Shown here: one piece after another, positions 52,601-60,344 of the stretch | Layout of the letters: each line of letters starts with the position of its first letter | Position numbering within the stretch: position 1 is the stretch's first letter | Origin: [Clostridium] aerotolerans DSM 5434 | Lineage (GTDB): Bacteria; Bacillota; Clostridia; Lachnospirales; Lachnospiraceae | Direction: 5' to 3' | Length of the DNA: 64,000 nt | NCBI RefSeq assembly: GCF_000687555.1 | Contig: NZ_JHWJ01000002.1 | Span: 372,001 to 436,000, forward strand | The notes under the pieces: generated by a model | Databases searched by the model: none | Seen by the model: the letters and a program-made list of their open reading frames with translations, nothing else | Told to the model about the DNA's origin: nothing | Translations under genes and position numbers: made by a program

Positions 52601-53035
52601 CCATACATAGGCGATGACTGGGTAAGCGGAGGACCAGGTGACCTTGGCGGCAAAAATGTTGACTCCCTCAAAATCGGCATTCAAGGCGGACTAATTGGTA
52701 ACAGCACTCCATTTAACCGTGAAGCAAAAATGAAGCTCTTAGGTCTTAAGAAACTGGAACTCGACGAATTTCCAACAATTCTTCATAAAAATGAAGCTGT
52801 TTTCAACACCGAGCAGCAGGATACTCTTCTCTCCAACTTGGGACAGGCCTGGAACTATACACCATTTGCTTCAACATTTCTCACAGACGTATCAAATGGA
52901 ACGGGACAGACAACCACGAATTTTGAATTTGGAGATATCCGCATTGAGTCATGCAGCAATGCAGATGAACTGGCACAAGGTATCTTAAATGGCGGCCTGA
53001 GAAATGCCATGATTCAGCATACAGGAAAACGTTAA
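46658..53035 (+). CDS. Tail tape measure protein (2125 aa)
   Basis: The largest gene in the window. Mostly coiled coil: residues 10-95, 540-690, 1060-1750 and others are Gln/Glu/Lys/Ser-rich helices. The domain at about 130-330 (A-G-M-S-R-E-E-I-K-K-L-G, A-T-L-I-A-S-S-S-Q-S-G) is the TMP-type core. One hydrophobic segment (about residues 590-615, L-L-G-G-V-Y-S-A-A-I-A-V-G-V) is a likely membrane-insertion helix. The length implies a tail of roughly 300 nm by the usual 1.5 angstrom per residue rule. It is intact, with no stop or frameshift. Confidence 0.92.
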   Translation: MADNDSMLKLTAALDKAKSTKQLNQDIKNIEKTINQLHLMAKLYQGESRTQLNASIKELEKKVDVIRLKAEIDNKKLKADLDHALSNVSLKEIKISEQGMKVSAMKIAQSLNSVLSKYTILPKIDLKPEGFKKDLTGIQSKINSVTTAFELARTGIVKFKQSTATLKEISSILNDISKAAGMSREEIKKLGKESFQSAGTYGASAKDYLLNVLSMAKSGYGSVSKELGELSLLAQSLGSVSAAAADSFIKSMDTAYQYSGSVDKLTTALEGVISVSMQSKIPLSELTTAMEANAESAAKAGIGIDQLTAAEATLIASSSQSGAFVGQSIQSVLDQLNRMNQSSQQLTEPIKRLEEMANAYSSISSQNDVSMFGDIDSQEMSNPIKVLLEQWSLYEQLLSNYSNGSQAAMEAAISSASTWESQLISLQNSWDSFIYSLTSQDQSSGVGLFLEQTLVSLEAVEENLKQIPQMLEGINGSLSSVDSVQISSSNDNIDSSEKKTASIKNAFSFDSIKGSVNDFKDISKSVDELEEKLIKGQYSTDSFAESIAKNQSTLKDYFSKVKEGDRSLESYQKHLKDSGVQTDVLRLKSILLGGVYSAAIAVGVQLATAALAYLGQAIYENTHKMEVAADAARESGQALSEIQSKIQSINSELSSTAEKIDLLNSKDNLSLVEQEELENLKTYNELLERQLGITRAMENEASEKAQGDSRKFFNTEQKYKVVDDVIYEPRSDGFMGSTYISPKYYTGNPIEKLQSSMDEYESIKQKIETNQKELDRIKESDSNYGSNNTYMELTATTSEMRRLLPDMKKSIDTQVQDIYDSSKNLDPEKDKDLITKAFAVMDSYILKFNGLTPTEKFDKQWNSEEFKKSKAELESKAVSGTLTAKDIDENVDFAKLKEVSGKTAEELVEYINSIFSDEIDQKKDETFKNAISQLPANEMEKYVNLLNSGDLNEKSIESFESLKKIMGDTNISAEDAIKNIKEASKGYVTTPELLSGMENLSQLMGNVQQEFDETGEIGTSNLSAITKQFPELQNAVLEYSQGLIESDEFMAQLKAAYGNDTETYQMNMLLKLENDETFFSTVRDRNQKLFEDLAIIYGQDLKNWNNLVRAKSGIEEVLKNDVANITGGSGANATSKEDLFERYVNIDENGFYSLDEEGAKAISKVQSDSLRSKIKIANESKSKIGEAAKDLIVPPKINSSTNSASNGASKSAPAQTREFDWTERYEKNRDDARDKLKDASSNTYIDYLGISENDFKRGKEILDNEAPTIEQLEELKNMAEKSGLSINDLTRTLTSGTWTASRQSALQQLVEHDKAALEDQTKIIDQYQSQYDAALSKIDPNYRSKIETGELSTENLSGAEAENVQSAIDAYDKLKASKNKQIDLQKNYTESFMASYENQAAAVKAENDELKASSSLIEKQIAYMKSAGELIDASIYNKLIEQSEKQEANNQRLIEIKRKEMQDLREQNLNSENSESYQKLDQEVSDLESSILDLKKSQEEYNFQLLKMPIEHMETVAGMYKNIQSAMENWNSELEASGKKADSNYYQKLISNGFTLMDQYQKQAGLIEDVMNEYEAGTDNWNELYSKLQNVNSEMSSMVQNLHKWNEALLKMPLEKITANSSDLQKLLSGLESVKGEYDTIISAVTGAINDQVKAINEQKEAVNEEYEASKKSLQDKLDLLSKQNEKLKLQQRYEQSLYDLQKINRQATEKVIRNGQMVYEQDADKLRQAKEAVQDAKFDLETNELKTQIDNLQETLNGLNDTYQEQLESLQKISDKWSEINGKISQAQNESKADEILGKGWKDKILSGNDTKLFQNITQMYTGISEQILQYKEQIDATNQISTLLESYIASYKDGTLSYTQALTGINDLLSQLNQKMPAADGLQNLYDYYGAIKGTAANGDSIFSEIQKSLAATAGDLLKSLEQYNKNYGAISEYTSSWQQLTDNVASMLRVLKEVRDNLKSTEDDDDEDKKSNKKSNGEPYIGDDWVSGGPGDLGGKNVDSLKIGIQGGLIGNSTPFNREAKMKLLGLKKLELDEFPTILHKNEAVFNTEQQDTLLSNLGQAWNYTPFASTFLTDVSNGTGQTTTNFEFGDIRIESCSNADELAQGILNGGLRNAMIQHTGKR

Positions 53036-53070
53036 CAAATGCGGAGCAAATAGAAAGGAAGTGAATACAA

Positions 53071-53343
53071 TTGAACCTGCAAGATGTCTATAAAAAGCTG
53101 GTGGAGGACATTCATTACTTATTTAAAAACGCGGCAGAAACCATGAAATTCGACCGAACATTCCGTGCTAAGGTCATCGGCCCAGCCTCCAAAGGGAAAT
53201 ATACCATTTCCTATAAGAATAGAACGCTCACAGCCAAATGCAGCCAAAATCTTCACCCAAACGATACCGTTTGGGTCTGTGCTCCCTGTAATGACTGGAA
53301 TTCCTTATTTATTCAGGCAACAGAGCCACAAGAGAGTTCCTGA
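53071..53343 (+). CDS. Small tail protein after the tape measure (90 aa)
   Basis: TTG start at 53071 after AAAGGAAGTG. A compact beta-rich 90-aa protein with one OB-like region (R-A-K-V-I-G-P-A-S-K-G-K-Y-T-I-S-Y, then N-D-T-V-W-V-C-A). Small OB-like proteins at this place are often hub or adaptor proteins of baseplates. The family cannot be named. Confidence 0.55.
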   Translation: MNLQDVYKKLVEDIHYLFKNAAETMKFDRTFRAKVIGPASKGKYTISYKNRTLTAKCSQNLHPNDTVWVCAPCNDWNSLFIQATEPQESS

Positions 53344-53390
53344 CCAAAACAGAACCGGCGAAACCACTTTTATAAGAAAAGGAGCAAAAT

Positions 53391-54446
53391 ATGTATGCAA
53401 CCATACACCCCATAGAACCATTTGATTCGTCAACTGGTTCTACCATTCATTTTTCCTGGCAGGGGAACCAAATTTACAAAGCAAGATGCCTCATTAAAGA
53501 CAATGCTTCTGGAACAACCGTATACGATAAAACGATTAACACCATGAAACAAAGCTATTCTCTTCCAGCCGATTCCGGTCTAAAAAACGGAGGCTATTAC
53601 GTAGCGTATTTGTCCGTTTTTGACATAGACGACAAAGAGTCCACCCTTCAAAGCATAGGAACACCATTTTACTGCTACGAAACACCGGAATTTAAATTAT
53701 CCGTAAATCCTGGTGATATTTTAAAATCATCAGCCTTTCAAACTGGGCTCGTCTATTCCCAGAAGCAGAATGAGCCCCTAAATTCCTTTTGCATTACCCT
53801 CTACACTTATCAGAAAACTGAGCTTCAGACCTCTGGCGATCTATACGATACCAGTGAATTAACGTATCTCATATCTGGTCTTGAAAATGCAAAACAGTAC
53901 TACATAAGAGCAACCGGAAAGACCCTTCACAACATGAGCCTGGATACCGGCTATATTTTATTTACCGTATCCTATACCCAAGCTCAGATTTTCAATCCAC
54001 TTGAGTTAAACAACAGAGCCGAACACGGCGCCATAGAAATAAAAAGCAATATCATTTCCACCATTGGCATCCCAGAAAAAGATGTCATATACCTGGAAAA
54101 TGAGTACGCTGACTTAAGAGAAAATTCCGTTACCTATGATATAGGTTTTGAGGTAATAGGAGACTTTACCAAGGCATTTCGCTTTCATCGACCGGTGTGC
54201 AATGCAAAAATCATTCATTTTACCAATAAAGATCAATGTCATGTAAACATTTATTACAGGGAAGGTATTTATTCAGACTCTGGAGGAGAAAAAGCATTTT
54301 TCGAGCTGGAAGCAATCTCTTCCGGCAGCAAATATATCCTCTTTACCAAATACCTTCCAATCCCCAAGGATACCCAGCAATTTGTACTCTGCATTAACCG
54401 AACCGGCAGCTATTACGAAATAAAAGCTGATCTGGTAAACAAATAG
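53391..54446 (+). CDS. Tail protein with fibronectin-like domains (351 aa)
   Basis: Beta-rich. Residues 1-95 and 100-195 look like two FN3-type modules (H-F-S-W-Q-G-N..., Y-Y-V-A-Y-L-S-V-F-D-I; then Y-Y-I-R-A-T-G-K-T). The C-terminal half (200-351) is a carbohydrate-binding-like jelly roll. No catalytic motifs. ATG 53391 after AAAGGAGC. A structural tail-tip or adhesion component. Confidence 0.6.
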   Translation: MYATIHPIEPFDSSTGSTIHFSWQGNQIYKARCLIKDNASGTTVYDKTINTMKQSYSLPADSGLKNGGYYVAYLSVFDIDDKESTLQSIGTPFYCYETPEFKLSVNPGDILKSSAFQTGLVYSQKQNEPLNSFCITLYTYQKTELQTSGDLYDTSELTYLISGLENAKQYYIRATGKTLHNMSLDTGYILFTVSYTQAQIFNPLELNNRAEHGAIEIKSNIISTIGIPEKDVIYLENEYADLRENSVTYDIGFEVIGDFTKAFRFHRPVCNAKIIHFTNKDQCHVNIYYREGIYSDSGGEKAFFELEAISSGSKYILFTKYLPIPKDTQQFVLCINRTGSYYEIKADLVNK

Positions 54447-54461
54447 AAAGGCGGTGATATT

Positions 54462-55355
54462 ATGTTTTTAGGAAGCTGTTTTGCCTCAAGCAAGGAATCC
54501 CTGGCCTCATCACCAGCCTCAGCTTCTGACATTTCCGACTTAACCATAGCATCAGCAGTCTATGATGAAATCTTTGCAACAGAAAAGGTGATTGAACTGT
54601 CAGAAGAAGACTATACCTTTCCTTCTGTCTGGGGCTTTGATACTAGGCTTCACGCCCTGTTTCAGGGAACCCTCTACGGTGGAAATGTCAGCTTTACAGA
54701 AAGCATCGTAGAATCCATACGAATTAAAAAGAAGGTAAAGGGCGATAAAAAATTCAAAACAATCTTTGAAAAGCCCATCCGCTCCAATGAAGATTTTAAA
54801 ATAGAATTAATGGATTACTATGAACCAGTAGGAACGGTGGAGTACGCCTATGTACCAGTCATTTCCGGCGGTGAAAATAATTATATTACAAACCGCGTAG
54901 AATCTTTGTTTGACTCCTATTTTATCTGTGAAAAGGATATCTCCTATCCTATGGTCCTGGACACGAGATTTGATAAAAAGCTGACTCAGCGCACCAATCT
55001 GATTGAGCTTTTAGGAAGAGAAAAGCCAGTGGTATTAAAGGGTGGAAAAATCCGATATTTCTCCGGAGATATCTCCTGTACCTTTATCGAATTAAAAGAA
55101 GATGGCTGGCAAACTCATTCATCCTGGGAATACCGAAATGGAATCTATGATTTCCTTACCAACGGCCAGCCAAAGATCCTGAAAGATTTTCTTGGAAATG
55201 TCTATATGGTGGCAGTCACAAGCAGTGATATCACAGAAGAATCCGATCATTATGAGCACGTAACCACGAAATTCAGCGTTGCGGAATGCGGCAGTGCCTA
55301 TGAGGCCGGAGACCTTTATGACAACGGCTTTATTGACGCCGACATTGACAGGTAG
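54462..55355 (+). CDS. Putative distal tail protein (297 aa)
   Basis: A 297-aa beta-rich protein with ATG 54462 after AAAGGCGGTG. It lies between the FN3 protein and the hub-like protein, where siphovirus tail operons keep distal-tail genes. The N-terminus is Ser/Ala-rich (F-A-S-S-K-E-S-L-A-S-S), which may be flexible. The conserved-looking W-E-Y-R-N-G-I-Y-D-F and V-A-V-T-S-S-D-I-T segments end in a beta domain. Confidence is by position and fold impression. Confidence 0.55.
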   Translation: MFLGSCFASSKESLASSPASASDISDLTIASAVYDEIFATEKVIELSEEDYTFPSVWGFDTRLHALFQGTLYGGNVSFTESIVESIRIKKKVKGDKKFKTIFEKPIRSNEDFKIELMDYYEPVGTVEYAYVPVISGGENNYITNRVESLFDSYFICEKDISYPMVLDTRFDKKLTQRTNLIELLGREKPVVLKGGKIRYFSGDISCTFIELKEDGWQTHSSWEYRNGIYDFLTNGQPKILKDFLGNVYMVAVTSSDITEESDHYEHVTTKFSVAECGSAYEAGDLYDNGFIDADIDR

Positions 55356-55363
55356 GTGAAATA

Positions 55364-56860
55364 ATGGCATATGAAGTAACTCAAAAAGACTTGGATTTAT
55401 TAAAGCAAGGCACCCAGGAAATTTACTTAAAAGTTGAGTTAATGGATTCCACTTTTAAAACATTGGATTCCCTGGAAGGACAAATCATAAATGACAGCTA
55501 CAGCCAGGACAGCGAATCCATACAGCGCAGAAGCTACCAGTTTGATCTAGTGGTATTAAACTCTTCCTTTATTATTGGGAAAGATAAAAAAATATGGCTG
55601 GACAAACGCTTGCGGGTCTTCTACGGAATCAAATCCGTAAAGACAAAAGAAATCATCTGGTATCAATTGGGAGTATTCTGCTATCTGAGCATGAAGTACT
55701 CCTTTTCTAATACCGAAAAAAAGCTATCCGTCTCCTGCGGTGACTTAATGTCCCTATACGATGGTACTTTAAATGGCCATCTCCATGGATACGGCTCTTC
55801 CAACAACGCCCCTGACTATGCCGTTCAAAACCTCACCATACCAGCCGGTGAGGATATCCGGGCTTCTGTTATTGCAACCATGAAAGAGGCAGAAATCGAA
55901 AAATATATTGTTGAGGACATTGGAAAACCAATTCCCTATGACTTGACCTTTGCAACCGGAAGCACATACGCTGATATCTGGCAGAAAATCCGGGATCTAT
56001 ACGATTCCTGGGAATTTTATTTTGATGCAGACGGAACCTTTATCTGGCGTCAGATACCCACCTGTCTGGAAGACCCGGTCATTTTAAACGATACTGTCAT
56101 GCAGAACATCGTAGTAAATGAAAATGCGGATTCCATATTTGACGGAATCTATAATGTCACTGAAGTCTGGGGCAAGGTATTAACACTGGAGCAGGAAGAC
56201 CGATACGCAGACACTTCCAGCTATACCAACAATACGTATGGAATTAACCTTAGTATGTACACAGCCTGGGACAGCGTAGATAACCTGACTCAGCTGGCAT
56301 TTAAAGTTAGTGACACCAATCTTGCTGCTCCCAAATTTACAATCAACAACTTCTCTCCCGCCATTCCTATTTATGACGGCGATGGAAATCCATTAAAGCC
56401 AGGGGTACTAAAGAAGGATAATATTTACGTCTTCCGTTACCGGCGTCTCACACCTGACCAAACCGCCTTGTTCCTGTTAGGTCAATTTCAGTGCTATGGA
56501 AGATACGTAGAGGAATCACCGGATTGTCCCTACTCAGTGAAAAATATTGGTTATGAAATTTCACAGTCGGTGGATTACGGTAATTTAAGCGACGATGCCG
56601 CCTGCTATAATCAGGCAGAATATTTAACCTATAAGTCAACCGCCATGTTGGATACCATAAACTTAAGCACCTTAGTGGTCCCCTGGCTGGAAGTAAACAC
56701 AAAACTCGAATACACTCCCAGATACAATAAAGAAACCAGCCAGTATATTGTTAAAAATCTAAGCTGGTCAACCGGTGACGGAACAATGAGTATGACTCTT
56801 TATAAATTTTTAGAGAGCTATTCCTATGTATATGGAAGAAAAAAGAAAGGAGCTAATTAA
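55364..56860 (+). CDS. Tail hub-like protein (DUF5048-like, 498 aa)
   Basis: A 498-aa protein with the layout of gp27-type hub proteins in clostridial phages. The N-terminus opens with Q-I-I-N-D-S-Y-S-Q-D-S and R-R-S-Y-Q-F-D-L-V-V. Middle strands include W-Y-Q-L-G-V-F-C-Y, followed by a W-E-F-Y-F-D-A-D-G-T-F-I-W-R-Q segment that recurs in such proteins. The C-terminus (L-S-W-S-T-G-D-G-T-M-S-M-T-L-Y-K-F) is also typical. ATG 55364 after AGGTGAAA, 8 bp after the previous stop. Confidence 0.65.
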   Translation: MAYEVTQKDLDLLKQGTQEIYLKVELMDSTFKTLDSLEGQIINDSYSQDSESIQRRSYQFDLVVLNSSFIIGKDKKIWLDKRLRVFYGIKSVKTKEIIWYQLGVFCYLSMKYSFSNTEKKLSVSCGDLMSLYDGTLNGHLHGYGSSNNAPDYAVQNLTIPAGEDIRASVIATMKEAEIEKYIVEDIGKPIPYDLTFATGSTYADIWQKIRDLYDSWEFYFDADGTFIWRQIPTCLEDPVILNDTVMQNIVVNENADSIFDGIYNVTEVWGKVLTLEQEDRYADTSSYTNNTYGINLSMYTAWDSVDNLTQLAFKVSDTNLAAPKFTINNFSPAIPIYDGDGNPLKPGVLKKDNIYVFRYRRLTPDQTALFLLGQFQCYGRYVEESPDCPYSVKNIGYEISQSVDYGNLSDDAACYNQAEYLTYKSTAMLDTINLSTLVVPWLEVNTKLEYTPRYNKETSQYIVKNLSWSTGDGTMSMTLYKFLESYSYVYGRKKKGAN

Positions 56861-57487
56861 GTGAGCTATTCAGAATACCCACATAGTAAATTCCCAGAAA
56901 CAATCTGCGACCTGCCAAACATGCAGGACGCATCTGCCACCCTTCGCCCTGTAATTGAACAGTATAATGAGGCATGGATGAATAATGATACGGACAAAAT
57001 GGCCGCTCTGACAAATCAGTATCCAAATCTGACTAAATCATTATTTAATGCAGATAAATTTAACGTCCTGTTGGACGGAGTCAAGGCAACGCAGAAGTTC
57101 TTTAAAGAAGAAGTCGATGAAATGATTTTAACAGTTGCTCAGAAAACAGTTGGGATTAATGATTCTGCTGAGGGTGAGGACAAAAAAAGAAATGCTTACT
57201 CCGCAGAGAAAACTGATTATTTAACCGGTGTCACCATTGCCACCAATGTAGAAATTCCGGTAAGCGCATGGGATGAGAATTTAACTTATACTTATTCATC
57301 TGATAAGATTTTGGAAAATGACAGAGTGAATGTGTTTTTTAACTCTGAAAGCATGTTCCATGCTGCGAAAGCATTTATTGTTGTGAAAGAAAATACAGGC
57401 GCCGGGAACTTTGTATTAAAAGCAAATAAACTGCCCAAAAGTGCTTTGAATATTAGAGAAATTGAGGTGATGAGAAAAGATGGCTAA
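56861..57487 (+). CDS. Tail/fibre-associated protein (208 aa)
   Basis: GTG start at 56861, directly after the hub gene's stop, with AGAAAGGAGC before it. Helical N-terminal half (attachment-like; R-P-V-I-E-Q-Y-N-E-A-W) and a beta C-terminal half (V-N-V-F-F-N-S-E-S...). Similar small proteins join fibres to baseplates in clostridial tailocins. It overlaps the next gene by 8 bp. Confidence 0.55.
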   Translation: MSYSEYPHSKFPETICDLPNMQDASATLRPVIEQYNEAWMNNDTDKMAALTNQYPNLTKSLFNADKFNVLLDGVKATQKFFKEEVDEMILTVAQKTVGINDSAEGEDKKRNAYSAEKTDYLTGVTIATNVEIPVSAWDENLTYTYSSDKILENDRVNVFFNSESMFHAAKAFIVVKENTGAGNFVLKANKLPKSALNIREIEVMRKDG

Positions 57488-58607
57488 ATGCGGAATTACT
57501 AATATTAGTGGTGGTGGAGCAGCTAGCTCAGATGATTGTACTGCAACAAAAAATAAAGTGTTAATGGGTTATACTGCTATAACAAAAGATAGTAATGATG
57601 AAGTAAATGAAGGAACCATACCTACTCTTGGTGGTAACGCTTTCGGTGGAGCTGATGAAACAGCGTTTGACACATCTCCTATTGTTGGAGCAGCAAACAA
57701 TAATGCAGTAGGTGCTTTTGATTATCCATTACATGGGTACTTTGATAATGATGCTGTTCGAGTTCATATCCCAAATTTATTACCAAATAATATTAAAGCA
57801 GGTGTTAAGGTCGGAGGAAAGAAGGCGTCATTAACAGGGACGTTTACTTCCGATGCAAATGCCCAATCTTCACAAATATTAACTGGCCGATCAGCCTATG
57901 TAAATGGTGTAAAAGTAAATGGTACAATGCCAATTCAAAATGCAGAAACGGATGGTGATCGCGTTTGGGCCACCACAGCATCAAACTGGGCTGGAACATT
58001 TAATGTCGGTGTGCGAAATGGTTATTATCTTAACGGTGTAAACTGGGTTCGATATGACGTGCCTACGTATCGTCCAGAAAATATTAAAAAGGGCGTTAAT
58101 ATCGGCGGTGTTATTGGGACATGGGAAGGTTGGGTTCCACAGCCCACCGACTTATATTATCGTGGAAATAATATTGCTAATCTTAGTCTTAATTATTATG
58201 GTGTCGGAAAAGCAACATTTGAAAGTGGAGGTATTAGAGTCGAAAAGGCCTCTTCATACTTATATACAAGTACACCATTTAATTTCGAACGGTACAATTA
58301 CATCAATATTGAAATATATTTTGAAACTAAATACAGTACTGTTTATAATTATAGAAATTATGGGGTTAGTGCCGAAATAATACCATCCAAACATACATCG
58401 CAAAATAGAAGAACATATATTACAGGAGGCGACAATCGATCATATACCATTTCGATCCCACTAAATGGTTTATCTTTTACTGATACGTACAGACTTGAAA
58501 TTGGGCATGCCGGTGAATATTACAGTTCTAGTGATGATGATTCTGGTTGGTATTGGTCTTATGAAGACAGATGGATTGGTTGGATTTACAGAATTTGGGT
58601 TTCATAA
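57480..58607 (+). CDS. Tail fibre / receptor-binding protein (375 aa)
   Basis: Three copies of a repeat built around N-I-K-A/K-G-V-x-V/I-G-G (residues about 105-115 and 198-208) and Y-V/L-N-G-V-x-V/W, a pattern found in many clostridial tail fibres. The last about 150 residues are beta-rich with clusters of Tyr and Ser (Y-Y-S-S-S-D-D-D-S-G-W-Y-W-S), a likely receptor-binding tip. Start ATG 57480. It is the last intact gene of the operon. Confidence 0.75.
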   Translation: MAKCGITNISGGGAASSDDCTATKNKVLMGYTAITKDSNDEVNEGTIPTLGGNAFGGADETAFDTSPIVGAANNNAVGAFDYPLHGYFDNDAVRVHIPNLLPNNIKAGVKVGGKKASLTGTFTSDANAQSSQILTGRSAYVNGVKVNGTMPIQNAETDGDRVWATTASNWAGTFNVGVRNGYYLNGVNWVRYDVPTYRPENIKKGVNIGGVIGTWEGWVPQPTDLYYRGNNIANLSLNYYGVGKATFESGGIRVEKASSYLYTSTPFNFERYNYINIEIYFETKYSTVYNYRNYGVSAEIIPSKHTSQNRRTYITGGDNRSYTISIPLNGLSFTDTYRLEIGHAGEYYSSSDDDSGWYWSYEDRWIGWIYRIWVS

Positions 58608-58658
58608 GTTATTAAAAAAATGTTAGTAAAAAATCATAAATATGGAGGGAAATAAATA

Positions 58659-58771
58659 ATGACAACACCATATTTATATGCAGACTTAATTTAAGCGAGT
58701 TTTAAGACAGAATTACATATAAGACATTCCTAAAAAAATCAAAAAATGAAGTTAAAGAAATTTTAGACTAG
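58659..58771 (+). pseudogene. Degenerate small gene after the fibre gene
   Basis: ATG 58659 with GGAGG reads M-T-T-P-Y-L-Y-A-D-L-I then stops. A following frame (K-T-F-L-K-K-S-K-N-E-V-K-E-I-L-D) ends at 58771. This looks like a short gene broken by frameshifts, of the sort of small proteins found after fibres (XkdX-like size). The IS insertion is 30 bp further on. It is weakly supported. Confidence 0.35.
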
Positions 58772-58792
58772 AGGCATTGAAGTATAAAAACT

Positions 58793-58800
58793 ATTTAGGG
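58793..58800. repeat. Target-site duplication, left copy
   Basis: ATTTAGGG, repeated at 60278-60285 on the other side of the IS. Confidence 0.85.
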
Positions 58801-60277
58801 GAGCATATGAAGAAATCTCTGTAAATGTGAATCTTCTATGATATTGAGTGGGCTGAATTCTTCTAAAAGTAGGTTCAGCCCTTGATTTATATATAACAGC
58901 ACATGCTGGGCATGTCAAGGGCAAACGGAACTTTCCGTCTGTTTTTTCTCTTATGTCAAACTATTATTCCGGTAGGCGTCCCTCGTACATAATGCTCAAT
59001 TCACCGTAAACTTGGCCCCAGTTACGGATAGGCATACTCCACCTTTTTGTGGCTTCAAAGGTTGACAGATACAAGGCTTTTAATAAGGCCGTATCACTCG
59101 GAAATATACTTCTTTGGCGGTTAAGCTTACGATATGTAGCATTTAAGCTCTCTATGGCATTTGTAGTATAGATAACCTTACGAACATCAGAAGAGAACTT
59201 AAAGATAGGAGAAATAGCATCCCAGTTCTGTTTCCAGCTCCTCATAGAGTTGGGATATTTTTCTGACCATCTTTCTGTAACTCGCTCCAGAGCTTCCAAT
59301 GCTTTTTCCTCCGTCGGCGCCTGATAGATTGTTTTTAGGTCTGTTGCAAATGGTTTCCGTTCTTTATCACCCACATATTTCAGCGTATTACGTACCTGGT
59401 GAACAATACATCTTTGATATTCAGTTTTGGGAAAGGCGGTTGAAATTGCTTCTTTGATTCCGGTCAGGCCATCTGCACAGATAAGTAAGACATCGCTCAC
59501 TCCACGATTTTTAAGCCCGTTTAACACAGATAGCCAGTACTTTGAACTTTCGTTTTCCCCTATTCCAATGGTTAGAACTTCCTTGCGTCCATCGAGATTG
59601 ATTCCAAGAACAACATAGGCTGCAAGTTTACGAATGACGCCGTTATCTCTTACGGAGTAGTGGATGGCATCAATATAGAGCACTGGATAAATATCGGAAA
59701 GAGGACGATTCTGCCAGTCTTCGATTTGTGGAATTATTTTATCTGTTACATCCGATATAAATCCCTCAGAAGCTTCAAAGCCATAGATATCATAAAGAGT
59801 GTCAGAAATCTGTCTGGTAGTCATTCCCTTCGCGTACATAGATATGATCTTCTGATCGATATCAGAAATATCTTTCTGTCTCTTTTTCACCACCTGTGGT
59901 TCAAAATTAGATTTGCGGTCTTGGGGGACATTGATCTTCATGCTTCCAAAACTACTGTTAACTTGTTTTGTTTTATAGCCGTTACGAGAATCATCATTAT
60001 CCGATCGTTGGGATTTGTTATAACCAAGATGGTCATCCATCTCTGTTTCCATCATTTCTTTGATTGTGCCGCCAAGAAGATCTTTAAGAGCCTCCTGAAT
60101 ATCCAGAGCAGACTCAATGTCATACTCTTCAAGAAGCTGCCGGATAATGTTACGTTTCCCATCTGTCATTTGTACTTTGTGTACTGGTTTCTTTTCTCTC
60201 GCCATAATAAAGGGCCTCCTATGATTTTTTATTTTATCATAGAAGACCCTATTTTACAGAGAAACTTTCACATACTC
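58801..60277 (-). mobile_element. IS256-family insertion sequence (1477 bp)
   Basis: Terminal inverted repeats of 42 bp match at 31 positions (left 58801-58842 starts GAGCATATGAAG, right 60236-60277 is its complement) and there is an 8-bp target duplication (ATTTAGGG), as expected for IS256-type transposition. One transposase gene fills it on the minus strand. An internal hairpin (GGGCTGAA / TTCAGCCC, 58850-58881) closes the transposase transcript. The IS lies between the end of the tail genes and their terminator. Confidence 0.92.
58964..60205 (-). CDS. IS256 (mutator) family transposase
   Basis: A 413-aa DDE transposase: D in L-Y-I-D-A-I-H-Y, D in L-I-C-A-D-G-L-T-G, and the Glu in T-N-A-I-E-S-L-N-A with the mutator signature around C-I-V-H-Q-V-R-N-T. 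Intact, so the element may be active. Confidence 0.95.
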   Translation of the reverse strand: MAREKKPVHKVQMTDGKRNIIRQLLEEYDIESALDIQEALKDLLGGTIKEMMETEMDDHLGYNKSQRSDNDDSRNGYKTKQVNSSFGSMKINVPQDRKSNFEPQVVKKRQKDISDIDQKIISMYAKGMTTRQISDTLYDIYGFEASEGFISDVTDKIIPQIEDWQNRPLSDIYPVLYIDAIHYSVRDNGVIRKLAAYVVLGINLDGRKEVLTIGIGENESSKYWLSVLNGLKNRGVSDVLLICADGLTGIKEAISTAFPKTEYQRCIVHQVRNTLKYVGDKERKPFATDLKTIYQAPTEEKALEALERVTERWSEKYPNSMRSWKQNWDAISPIFKFSSDVRKVIYTTNAIESLNATYRKLNRQRSIFPSDTALLKALYLSTFEATKRWSMPIRNWGQVYGELSIMYEGRLPE

Positions 60278-60285
60278 ATTTAGGG
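60278..60285. repeat. Target-site duplication, right copy
   Basis: ATTTAGGG, identical to 58793-58800. Confidence 0.85.
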
Positions 60286-60313
60286 AATATAAGGGGATTA
60301 CTCTTATATTCCC
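60283..60313 (+). terminator. Terminator of the tail operon, displaced by the IS
   Basis: Perfect 11-bp stem GGGAATATAAG / CTTATATTCCC with a 9-nt loop. Before the IS insertion it lay some 190 bp after the fibre gene. On the other side it also faces the end of the HD-GYP gene. Confidence 0.75.
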
Positions 60314-60344
60314 AGATAAAAACATCTAGAAACTAATGATAGCT

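Noticed and set aside
59660-60283. 207-aa plus-strand frame opposite the transposase
   Set aside because: Shadow of the IS256 transposase; no ribosome site and no recognisable domain.
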